The notes under the pieces were generated by a model that made no database searches, was not told the origin of the DNA, and worked only from the letters and a program-made list of their open reading frames with translations. Shown here piece by piece: positions 1 through 7,070 of a DNA stretch of 32,012 bases (position 1 is the stretch's first letter; each line of letters starts with the position of its first letter). The stretch is from an uncultured Silvanigrella sp. (GTDB lineage: Bacteria; Bdellovibrionota_B; Oligoflexia; Silvanigrellales; Silvanigrellaceae): positions 1 through 32,012 of the forward strand of contig CAIZES010000178.1 of NCBI GenBank assembly GCA_903932045.1, read 5' to 3'. The position numbers were made by a program, and so were the translations under genes.

Positions 1-225
1 AGGAACCGCCGAAACAACCTGCACGAGATCTTCCCACTGCCAATCCGTTTTGATTGCAAAGTCTGGATTTGAGTAGACTCCATGGCCCAGTCTCACAATG
101 ACCCCAATCTTGGCGTAATAGGACAGGGTGCTTGCGGACACTCCCAGCGCCACCGCTTCTTGGGAGGTGAAGGATGGTTTCTGTAAAAGGACTTGAATTT
201 TGGTGAGTTCGGTTTTCTTTCTCAT
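1..225 (-). CDS. AbiEi-like antitoxin, N-terminal part (cut by window edge)
   Basis: The minus strand reads open for 75 codons from an ATG at 225 to the window edge. The product starts MRKKTELTKIQVLLQKPSFT and continues with a stretch of the pattern QEAVALGVSASTLSYY, then a glycine-rich turn GHGVYSNP. This is the winged-helix N-terminus typical of AbiEi-type antitoxins of type IV toxin-antitoxin systems, which repress their own promoter and counter a nucleotidyltransferase toxin (AbiEii). The toxin gene would lie beyond base 1 and cannot be seen. No clear ribosome binding site precedes the ATG; an AT-rich palindrome does. The family assignment is by pattern recognition; the incomplete gene prevents any judgement of whether it is intact. 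Confidence 0.7.
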   Translation of the reverse strand, partial: MRKKTELTKIQVLLQKPSFTSQEAVALGVSASTLSYYAKIGVIVRLGHGVYSNPDFAIKTDWQWEDLVQVVSAVP

Positions 226-228
226 GCT

Positions 229-244
229 TTATATTTTAATATAA
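229..244. promoter_or_regulatory. AT-rich palindrome upstream of the AbiEi-like gene
   Basis: TTATATT TT AATATAA is a perfect 7-2-7 inverted repeat only 3 bp from the start codon of the AbiEi-like gene. It could be the autoregulatory operator, overlapping the -10 region. AbiEi proteins are known to bind inverted repeats in their own promoter; that this is such a site is inferred. Confidence 0.4.
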
Positions 245-306
245 GAACCCACTATGAGTCAATGGGTGCTAACATGAAATTATAGACCTGCCACCGACGG
301 AGATCC

Positions 307-311
307 CCTGG
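307..311. repeat. Target-site duplication, left copy (CCTGG)
   Basis: CCTGG directly precedes the left transposon end and is repeated at 21561-21565 directly after the right end. Five-base duplications are the rule for the Tn5053/Tn402 family. Confidence 0.9.
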
Positions 312-361
312 TGTCAATGTCAGAAGAGGGTGGCAATGAGGTCAGAAGAAGGTGTCAATAG
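312..361. repeat. Left terminal repeats of the transposon
   Basis: Two TCAGAAGA-type repeats lie here, at 312-338 (terminal) and 341-361, both in the same orientation. They are inverted relative to those at the right end. Arrays of such short repeats are the TniA binding sites in Tn5053-type elements. Confidence 0.85.
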
Positions 362-514
362 CAAGATCAGGTGGTTGTGCTCAATTGTTCGCAAACTGTG
401 GACTGAGCAGGGTTTCTTCGCACAGAAAGGGACATCGGCGAATGCCTGGATGGGCAATTTCCTTGGCGTACGACGTTTTCCACTGATCTGATCCCAAATC
501 AATTTGCCCAGCCG
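362..514. other. Non-coding stretch between left end and lipoprotein A1
   Basis: No gene, hairpin or promoter that I can support was seen. If the lipoprotein module were fully duplicated, a gene X homologue would be expected downstream of lipoprotein A1, but the transposon end lies here instead. Confidence 0.5.
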
Positions 515-1447
515 TCAGTTTGCGGAAGGGCAGGTTTCCGTGACTGTAGGATCTTCAAGGCTGGCGGCAGGAACAACAGCCAAAGAGAGTGCCTGAAGAG
601 CGGTCCAGACCGTCGCTTTGTCTGCGTTGGTTGCGGTACTATTCGCGACTGTGTTCGCTTTGCACCAGTTGGGAGTCGCTTCCGTGAAGCTTGCATCGCA
701 GCCAGGGGCGCCACTGCGATAGTTGACGAATTGGCCCGTTGCGCCAGTCTCGTCCAGTGATGCCACCAGGTATCCGTCGGCTGCACCCGCGGTTCTGGTT
801 CCGCTGAACCAGTCCTCCGTTCCGCTGAAAGTGAATGCTCCAGCAGCACTTTGCTTTGCCTCGAATCGATCGGCGAGACTGGTTTCATCGACACCGGCGG
901 GAGATTTGTCCTTGACTCCGTAGAACTGCTGCGTCAGAGCTTTCCCAGCATCGGTTTCGGAGAAGATCATCAAGACTCGCGAGTCTTCCGGTTCTGGCTT
1001 ATAGCGTTGATCGCGCCAAGAGTAGATGTTCTTGCCATCTTCACTCCATTTGACAACCATATGCAGTGAGCCTTTTTCGCAAACAATCAGCTTGTACTCG
1101 TAGCTTCCTTCCGAGACTTTTGTGAGTGAGCCGCTCTTGTCGTTGCTGGGTCCCTTCCCGGTAAACGTGCCAACTTCGGTGAACTCTCCCTTCCATTTGA
1201 CCATATCTGCGTTGAGTTTATCAATGCGATCATTGACGCGTTGTTCGGTGTCCAGCAGTTTGTCGTCATTGGGCGCCAAATCCAACCCGTACTGTGTGGA
1301 TGGCAGCTGAAAATTGATGCTGGGAATATCGAAATTGCCGCCAACGGCAGCAGCGCCTGAGGCTGCTTTCTTCTTGTCTGCAGCTCCACATGCGCTTAGA
1401 GCGATTGCTATTCCTGTCACAACCAGGGTCTGACAAGCCTTAAACAT
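515..1447 (-). CDS. Lipoprotein A1 (unknown function)
   Basis: A 310-residue predicted lipoprotein. The start at 1447 is chosen because ACGGAGGTG lies 4 bases upstream; a longer frame to 1492 has no such site. The N-terminus MFKACQTLVV then a hydrophobic stretch ends in the lipobox LSAC with the acylated Cys at residue 20. The mature part begins with a low-complexity Ala/Lys linker and contains conserved Cys residues in VCEKGS, PGCDASF, NWCKAN and the C-terminal TETCPS, so disulfides are likely. It is a paralogue of lipoprotein A2 at 8810-9838: both share the stretch KGSLHMVVKWSEDGKNIYS and most of the central domain. The gene diverges from TIGR02147 regulator 1, which suggests it is a regulator target. 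No known enzymatic motif was recognised. Confidence 0.85.
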   Translation of the reverse strand: MFKACQTLVVTGIAIALSACGAADKKKAASGAAAVGGNFDIPSINFQLPSTQYGLDLAPNDDKLLDTEQRVNDRIDKLNADMVKWKGEFTEVGTFTGKGPSNDKSGSLTKVSEGSYEYKLIVCEKGSLHMVVKWSEDGKNIYSWRDQRYKPEPEDSRVLMIFSETDAGKALTQQFYGVKDKSPAGVDETSLADRFEAKQSAAGAFTFSGTEDWFSGTRTAGAADGYLVASLDETGATGQFVNYRSGAPGCDASFTEATPNWCKANTVANSTATNADKATVWTALQALSLAVVPAASLEDPTVTETCPSAN

Positions 1448-1485
1448 GGAACACCTCCGTTCAAAAATCGTGTCAACTCCGCCAA
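1445..1485 (-). promoter_or_regulatory. Conserved leader of lipoprotein A1 (copy 1)
   Basis: These 41 bases, which include the start codon and the ribosome binding site, are identical to 9836-9876 in front of lipoprotein A2, although the surrounding intergenic DNA and the genes have diverged clearly. Such exact conservation upstream of a start points to a regulatory leader or operator. Confidence 0.55.
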
Positions 1486-1772
1486 GCACCACTTCAACCT
1501 CAGTGAGTCGGCACTTGAGAGGAGAGAGACTTTCTTTCTCTCCTACCTTTCTTTACGGAACTGGTGGTTGATACTTTAATTTTATTTACAACACGTCAAT
1601 TATGTTCAAAAAAAAATTTGAAGGTGAGTGATTGAAAGTTATGATCCGCATTCGCTCCTGTAAGGTCTCGACATCCATTGATGAAAGCAAAATGAGGTGC
1701 ACAGCACGCAAGGGAGCACTGTACTGCACTTGAGTATGTTGCTGTTATTTGGCTATTTTTTAAAAAATACTT

Positions 1773-1809
1773 AATACATCTTATAAAGATCCGTTAAGAC
1801 AAATAGGGA
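1773..1809 (+). promoter_or_regulatory. Likely promoter of TIGR02147 regulator 1
   Basis: A block containing TATAAAGATCCGTT (-10-like TATAAA at 1782-1787) followed by ACAAATAGGG is conserved with 10163-10199 at the same distance from the start of regulator 2. No convincing -35 hexamer is visible, which fits an activator-dependent promoter, but this is inference. Confidence 0.5.
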
Positions 1810-1840
1810 AGAGATCTGCGCCTGCAGAAGGGAGCTCGCC

Positions 1841-2674
1841 GTGACGACCAAGGGATTCGAACAAGCAACCTCAAAGCACAAAGTCGACACGTTTCTCGAC
1901 TACCGGGAGTATCTCAAGCAGATCTATCTGACCATCAAAGGAGGCTCGCAAGGGTATTCCTGGCTGAAATTCGCGTCCGATCTTGGCTTTTCGCCAACGA
2001 ACGTGATTCGCTTGATCGTCATTGGAAAACGACATCTTTCCAGTGAGGCCGCGCACACGGTATGTGCCAGCCTTGGTCTGCTGAATCACGAACGCCGCTA
2101 TTTTCTCAACCTCGTGGCCTACAATGAGGCGCGCACCGCCTCTGAGCAGCAACGAAGCCTCCATCAACTGGTGACCAGCAAGCAGGCTCTCCTCGATTCG
2201 AACCCCGACAGTCAGGCTCTTCGGTATTATTCCAAGTGGTATTTTCCCGTCATCCGGGAGATGACCAGGCTCAATGGTTTTCAGGCCACGTTTGAATGGG
2301 TCAGTCGTCATCTCTTCCCGTCTTTGCGGCCGGCTCAGTACAACGAGGCAATCGAGCTCTTGAGAGAGATGAAGCTGCTGGAGGTTGATTCAGCCACGGG
2401 AACCGTCAAATTTATGGACAACCGTCAGATGGTTCTTCCCACGGACGCGACGGCAGGTAACATTGCTATCAGTCAATATCACCGGAAGATGCTTGAAGTG
2501 GCTGCAGATGCTGTGTTCCAAATCCCGGATTCTGATCGCGAAATGAATGCATTGACTCTCTGTCTATCCAACGAGTCGTTCGATAAACTCAGAACGCGAA
2601 TTCTTGATTTGTGCGCTGAGTGGTCAACGACAATTACAATTCCCTTCCAGCGACAATTACAATTCCCTGGTTAG
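1841..2674 (+). pseudogene. TIGR02147-family regulator, copy 1, 3' end replaced by IS21
   Basis: GTG start at 1841 after GGGAG, conserved in copy 2. Residues 1-260 are a normal TIGR02147 protein: an N-terminal helix-turn-helix-like part with DYREYLKQIY, GYSWLKFASDLGF and GKRHLS, then a DUF4423 C-terminal part with SKWYFPVIREM and SQYHRKMLEVAADA. An IS21 element entered after base 2620, so translation runs into the IS end, adds 17 foreign residues and stops at 2674. The lost 27 residues lie at 5390-5473 and carry the conserved RLVQLNVQLF tail. The product is therefore almost full length (277 against 287 residues) and could keep partial function. The insertion should also be polar on lipoprotein B1. 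Confidence 0.85.
2614..2620. repeat. IS21 target duplication, left copy (CGCTGAG)
   Basis: CGCTGAG is present here and at 5383-5389. Joining across the element restores the regulator reading frame, as comparison with copy 2 shows. Confidence 0.9.
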
Positions 2675-2689
2675 GGGACACAGAGCGCC

Positions 2690-2961
2690 TGACAAAATCT
2701 CGTCTTGCACCCCGCTACAAACACGCCGGACATTTGGATTCTTAGAGCATTTTGTTCCCCTTTCTCTATTGCTGTTGCATGTGAGTTATCTTCGTTCGGA
2801 GCCGTCCAAGAAAAGCGTAGCGTGTCTGCTTCGCGCGAATACCTGGAGCAGCGACGCAGACCTTGGCTGAAGGCCAAGAGCGAAGCGTGGACGGCTTCGA
2901 GCGAAGATAACGTCAAGCTCACTTCGGTTGGTGAGTCCTGAGGTTTGGAGCGAAGCTCCAA
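2690..2961. other. Structured non-coding left arm of the IS21 element
   Basis: Downstream of istB, 24-base arms at 2785-2808 and 2888-2911 are inverted repeats with two mismatches, with smaller stems nested inside, such as CTTGGC-TGAAG-GCCAAG. At 2945-2961 TTGGAGC-GAA-GCTCCAA forms a tight hairpin followed on the plus strand by GTTTTAATTT, a terminator-like feature that would stop transcription running from regulator 1 into the IS. No reading frame here looks real. Confidence 0.5.
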
Positions 2962-2964
2962 GTT

Positions 2965-3780
2965 TTAATTTGAATTTGTTCCAGCATCATTTCCTGTTTT
3001 TCTTTTCTTTTTTGAACCGCTTTTACTCAAGAGTTCTTCTTCCTCTCTAAGATTAAGTTCAGCTTGATACTCTCGGTAGCTTCGCTCTGTTTTTACTTCG
3101 AGCATTACTGAGTGGTGAACCATGCGATCAATGGCTGCAGCTGTGGTCATTGCATCCTTGAAAATTTTTTCCCATTCTGAAAAAACGAGATTGCTGGTTA
3201 TCATAATACTACGGCGCTCATACCGTTCCGATAAAAACGCAAAAAACACCTCCATTTCCTCTTTAGTATGTTCCAAATATCCAATATCATCACAGATAAT
3301 AACGTCATAGGCGTCAAGTTTTTTGAGTTCTTGAGCCAACTTCAAGGATGCCTTGGCCCTAAGTAATTCTTCAACCAGTTGCCTGGTTGTCCGAAACAAG
3401 ACACGATAACCTTTTTGAGTCAGTTCAAGGCCAATAGCGGTCACAATGTGTGTTTTGCCGCGGCCAGGCAAACCGAACGCGAGAATATTTGTTGCATTAT
3501 CAGCAAACTCCCCATCCAATAGCATCTCAATCTGACGCCGCAGCTTTGTGGGAAATAACGATAAATCGAGTTTATCCATCGATTTATTGGCATCGAGTTT
3601 CGATAAGTTTAGCAGTCTAGCTCTTTTTTGCTGTTCTCTTTGCTGTATTTCGCCATCACAAAGTTCGCCTATAATTTGCTCAACACCCCAATTTTCGATA
3701 ACCCCTTTTTCAATTATCTTTTGATGATTTTGGTGCATCCAGCGGAGCCCCAAACGCTGCAATGGTTCTTGCAAATTCAT
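2965..3780 (-). CDS. istB: IstB, AAA+ ATPase helper of IS21 transposition
   Basis: A 271-residue AAA+ ATPase that assembles on target DNA and directs the IstA transposase. The start at 3780 overlaps the istA stop as ATGA, the usual translational coupling; a longer frame to 3828 has no such support. The Walker A motif is GLPGRGKTH and the Walker B region VIICDDIGYL, followed by the sensor stretch SIMITSNLVFSEW, all in standard IstB positions. The C-terminus is Lys/Ser-rich. Length fits the family (about 250-270). The gene appears intact. Confidence 0.95.
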   Translation of the reverse strand: MNLQEPLQRLGLRWMHQNHQKIIEKGVIENWGVEQIIGELCDGEIQQREQQKRARLLNLSKLDANKSMDKLDLSLFPTKLRRQIEMLLDGEFADNATNILAFGLPGRGKTHIVTAIGLELTQKGYRVLFRTTRQLVEELLRAKASLKLAQELKKLDAYDVIICDDIGYLEHTKEEMEVFFAFLSERYERRSIMITSNLVFSEWEKIFKDAMTTAAAIDRMVHHSVMLEVKTERSYREYQAELNLREEEELLSKSGSKKKRKTGNDAGTNSN

Positions 3781-5282
3781 AAAGCACCACCTATCAATTT
3801 GTCGTAATTTTTGAGGTCCGGTATACACCTTGCAATCTGATGCTGTTTCGATTTCTTTTCAAATCCGATCAAATTTTTTACACTGTCGTAGCTAATTTTG
3901 CTTTTCTCCATCGTCAAAAGCTCCAGTGCAGCCTTAACTTCATCTTCTGATGTTGATGCTGCTAAGTGCAAAATTCGCAAATATTCCAGGTCATTTTTAA
4001 TGGAAATTTCACCGCATGCTATTTCGTCATAAGCTTGTCTGAAGATAAGGGATGGAAACATTTCATCTCGGTAACGATAACAAGCAAAGGCGCCAGGCTT
4101 TCTAATCAAAGACCAAATAACATGCTTGTAATCGATCTTGTGCAAACGATTGCCTAATATTCTCTCGGCTGACACTTGCAAAATGTTTTGGTGCCAAACT
4201 TCTATGTGCCATTCATATTGGCGCACACTGACGACTTGCCCAATAAGTCGACTTGGAACAGAATAGACGCTACGAGCGATAATAATGTTACTAAACTTTG
4301 TAACCTTTACCTTGTTTTCGTCGTAATCTTTCGATGCAAAAAAATCGCACGAACGCATTGCTTTTCGCTCTTCCAAAAACAATGAGCTTCGTTTTTCCGA
4401 AACGTTGCGCTCACGAGCCAATTCTTGTAGCCATTTTTCAAAATCTGCAACGCATTTAAAGTCAGAGGAACCACGAAGCACAATTGCGCTCGCTACTGCC
4501 TTTTTAAATTGATTGTGGGACGACTCTATATCTCCATTTTGTTGTTTTTCACCTACCTCTGTTGTTCTTGGAGTCACGGAATGATTCCCACAAAACTGAA
4601 CGTATTTATCGTTGAAAAATCTTGATTTTCCGTTGTTTTGAACATCCTTTCCAACGCGGTGCGTCGCAGATGTTGAATTGTCTGTTTGAAAATAGTTTGG
4701 TTTTACACCAAGCTCTTTAAGAGATTCTTGAAAGCCCCGATTCAACGCAAGAATTGACTCCGACCTGCAGAGCGTAACCCATTCCCAATTGGAATAAGGT
4801 AGCGTTGAATGAAACATCATGAATGAAAAAAATTCGCCACTTATCGTAACATTCAAGCTTCTTAGCTCACTAAAATCAGCTTGAAGAACCGCACCTGGAA
4901 TATGATCTTGCTCTAGAAAAGCGACCTTTTCGGGACCCTTCAGTGCTCGCCATTTTCTAATCAATCTTTGCAACGTACGAAGCTGGCTTTTCTTCCACTT
5001 GTTGGGGTGCTTTTTGCGCAGGTACTCAAAAAGATCCTTGATTTGCAGAGCATTTCTGTCATCCAGTTTTTCCACAACTTCTGCCCATACATCAGCAAAT
5101 GGGTTGACGCGCGTTCGCCACGTCCGCACCTGTTTCGGTTTTTCTGATGGCAAACAGCCGGATTTTATCCATTTGCGGCCTGTCTTGGCGTCCATGCCTG
5201 CCACACAGGCAGCTTTGGGTGCCGAATTCGTTTTAGCGTACATTTTCAATAGCTTCCTTACTTGATTGTCTGAGCAAGTCAT
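3777..5282 (-). CDS. istA: IstA, DDE transposase of IS21 family
   Basis: A 501-residue transposase. The start at 5282 is preceded by GGAGG with good spacing; the frame extends upstream to 5327 without one. The N-terminus carries a helix-turn-helix region (VRKLLKMYAKTNSAPKAACV). The DDE catalytic core is visible as QADFSE (first Asp), FQTDNSTSA (second Asp) and GDIESSHNQFK (Glu). The C-terminal part holds a Mu-type beta-barrel stretch (SVYSVPSRLIGQVVSVR). Nothing in the frame suggests damage, so the element may still be active. It is co-transcribed with istB. Confidence 0.95.
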   Translation of the reverse strand: MTCSDNQVRKLLKMYAKTNSAPKAACVAGMDAKTGRKWIKSGCLPSEKPKQVRTWRTRVNPFADVWAEVVEKLDDRNALQIKDLFEYLRKKHPNKWKKSQLRTLQRLIRKWRALKGPEKVAFLEQDHIPGAVLQADFSELRSLNVTISGEFFSFMMFHSTLPYSNWEWVTLCRSESILALNRGFQESLKELGVKPNYFQTDNSTSATHRVGKDVQNNGKSRFFNDKYVQFCGNHSVTPRTTEVGEKQQNGDIESSHNQFKKAVASAIVLRGSSDFKCVADFEKWLQELARERNVSEKRSSLFLEERKAMRSCDFFASKDYDENKVKVTKFSNIIIARSVYSVPSRLIGQVVSVRQYEWHIEVWHQNILQVSAERILGNRLHKIDYKHVIWSLIRKPGAFACYRYRDEMFPSLIFRQAYDEIACGEISIKNDLEYLRILHLAASTSEDEVKAALELLTMEKSKISYDSVKNLIGFEKKSKQHQIARCIPDLKNYDKLIGGAL

Positions 5283-5382
5283 GACTTTGCCTCCACTTTT
5301 GCTGAGGCTACAGTTTAAACCGCTCAAAACCGGGAGGGGAATTCTAGTTGTCGTCGGAGGGAGTTATAATTGACGTTCGCCA

Positions 5383-5473
5383 CGCTGAGGCCATGGAGAC
5401 TGAAAACAAGGCGCAATCACGGGATAGACTTGTTCAACTCAATGTTCAATTGTTCACGCTGTCCAAAAGCTGA
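5383..5473 (+). pseudogene. 3' remnant of TIGR02147 regulator 1
   Basis: After the right copy of the duplication (5383-5389), 27 in-frame codons and a stop encode the missing C-terminus, including RLVQLNVQLFTLSK, which matches the end of regulator 2. There is no start codon of its own with a ribosome binding site. Confidence 0.85.
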
Positions 5474-5484
5474 GAGGGTGGCAC

Positions 5485-7053
5485 ATGACTGAAAAAGAGG
5501 AAGCTGCAGTGCGTAGAAATTGGAAAACATGGACAGCAACTTTGTCTGTTGCAGCCTCCTTCTTCATGGGTTGTGGCACGTGGATTGGAAATCCGAAAGG
5601 CTCCTCGTCGCCCCCAACAGGAGGGGGATCGTCAGGATCTGGTTTCCCCGTCGACCTCATGCTGTCTTCGCCGACCGGGCAAGAAACTGCGGTTGGTCTC
5701 TCCCTGGCTGCAGCGCCCGTGAGTCAATACAAAGCCAGGAAAGAAAAGCTGTCGGCGCTCTTGAATAGCAAGGTCAAGAGCGAGTGCACGTTCGATTTGA
5801 AAATCGAAAGGGATGTTCAGAACGTGTCTTGTTTTGGACCTGAACTATTCTATCGTCACCATCCGGATGGAACGGATCGGAACCATGAGGTCGACCCTGC
5901 GACGGGGCTCTATTCATTGCCGCCTGGCGACATTGGCATCGCCAGTGCGTTGATGCCCGGCACAGGAGAGGCCTGTTCGTCAGCTCAACTCAACCAAAAA
6001 GTCGAAGGGATAGCGAGTCAGGTCAACAGCCTTATCTATTCTTTGGCTGCTGTTCATTGCGTGGCCAACAGTTCTGGGAAAAGTCTTCCCAAAGTGGGCG
6101 CAAAGCTCGACCTGACGAAAGAAACGACCGCGGCCTTCGCGAACAACCGAACGGGACTGAGTATTGTTGAAGCGTGGATCTCCCACGTGGCATCGACGGA
6201 AGCCGGCAAGACGGTGTACGAAACTCAGATTCGAGGCTCCTCCGACTCAAAATCGATCACAATATCTTTGAAACACGAGGAAAATGACGCAAAGAATCTC
6301 ACCTATCATGGGAAACTGACGTACACAATTTCCAGTCCCACCGATTCGGACACCAGTCGTTGTCCGCAGGGGGATAGCGGAAAGATGGATGCGACTTCCA
6401 TCACCTACCAGAAGGTGGGTGAGAGTGTCTTGATGCTGGAATTAAAGAGCGCAAAGTATTGCAACCAGCATGCAGATCCTTATGTCAGCGCGGTCGATCA
6501 TACCGTGGATCCTGCCAAGAAATTCAGTGGTGACGCTACGAATGGCTGGTTCAGTCATTTCAACTACGCGCTCTTCAACCTGAATACAGCGACGGACGAA
6601 GGCGACTTTCAATTTGCTTGGCAGGCAGATCCTTCGGATTTGCAGAGTCGCTCCATCAATGTTTCGATCGGTAAGGAAGGCGAGGCATTGCTCGGGACAA
6701 CGTACGTGGGTTTTGGTCCCGACGTGGCCGAACTCAATCCAGGCCAAGTGACGGGAATGATCTGCAACTGGGGCGGACCTGCTCATGACCGAACGGTGCG
6801 GCCCTTCGCTCAACGACAAATTCTGAGAAGGGAGCCTGGTGCGCTTCTTTTCTTGCCGACCGAAAGCAATATCGGATACGCGCCCACCAACAGCTGCGAG
6901 TATGTTGCGGGTTCACAGACTCCTGGCTTTGAATGGGGAACCTCGGCGAGTGTCTCGGGCGAGCATGCAACACAGATGAATGAACTGAGTGACGTCAGTG
7001 CAGGCCTTGTGGGCATCACGGTACCCAAGCAGCCCAACGATATCGAGCATTGA
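5485..7053 (+). CDS. Lipoprotein B1 (unknown function)
   Basis: A 522-residue predicted lipoprotein, 11 bases after the regulator 1 stop, so originally in one operon with it. The start is preceded by GAGAGGGTGG. The signal sequence ends in the lipobox FMGC with Cys 30, followed by GTWIGNPKG and a Pro/Ser/Gly linker. The rest is rich in beta-type sequence with scattered Cys residues (SECTFDL, VSCFGPE, AVHCVAN, KYCNQHADPY, ICNWGGP, NSCEYVAG) suggesting a disulfide-stabilised extracytoplasmic domain. It is the intact homologue of the broken gene at 11116-14117, with long identical stretches. Because IS21 separates it from the original promoter, its present expression is uncertain. No known domain was recognised. 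Confidence 0.85.
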   Translation: MTEKEEAAVRRNWKTWTATLSVAASFFMGCGTWIGNPKGSSSPPTGGGSSGSGFPVDLMLSSPTGQETAVGLSLAAAPVSQYKARKEKLSALLNSKVKSECTFDLKIERDVQNVSCFGPELFYRHHPDGTDRNHEVDPATGLYSLPPGDIGIASALMPGTGEACSSAQLNQKVEGIASQVNSLIYSLAAVHCVANSSGKSLPKVGAKLDLTKETTAAFANNRTGLSIVEAWISHVASTEAGKTVYETQIRGSSDSKSITISLKHEENDAKNLTYHGKLTYTISSPTDSDTSRCPQGDSGKMDATSITYQKVGESVLMLELKSAKYCNQHADPYVSAVDHTVDPAKKFSGDATNGWFSHFNYALFNLNTATDEGDFQFAWQADPSDLQSRSINVSIGKEGEALLGTTYVGFGPDVAELNPGQVTGMICNWGGPAHDRTVRPFAQRQILRREPGALLFLPTESNIGYAPTNSCEYVAGSQTPGFEWGTSASVSGEHATQMNELSDVSAGLVGITVPKQPNDIEH

Positions 7054-7070
7054 TGGGCAGCAAAGACAAT

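Larger units (their letters stand above)
2621..5382. mobile_element. IS21-family insertion sequence, 2762 bp
   Basis: Ends are TGGTCAACGACAATTACAAT (left) and TGGCGAACGTCAATTATAAC (right, read inward), i.e. TG...CA terminal inverted repeats. Each end carries a second internal copy of the CGACAATTACAATTCCC-type motif (2628-2644 and 2651-2667 on the left), the multiple terminal repeats typical of IS21. It encodes IstA and IstB with an ATGA coupling. The 7-bp flanking duplication is within the usual IS21 range. Its coding DNA is visibly more AT-rich than the cargo around it, which suggests a different source. Confidence 0.95.

Noticed and set aside
2604-2941. Small plus- and minus-strand frames in the IS21 left arm
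   Set aside because: They lie in a repeat-rich, hairpin-forming non-coding region, lack ribosome binding sites and show no protein-like pattern.
5366-5389. Outward promoter from the IS21 right end driving lipoprotein B1
   Set aside because: TTGACG at the end could be a -35 box, but no acceptable -10 sequence is found at the right distance downstream.
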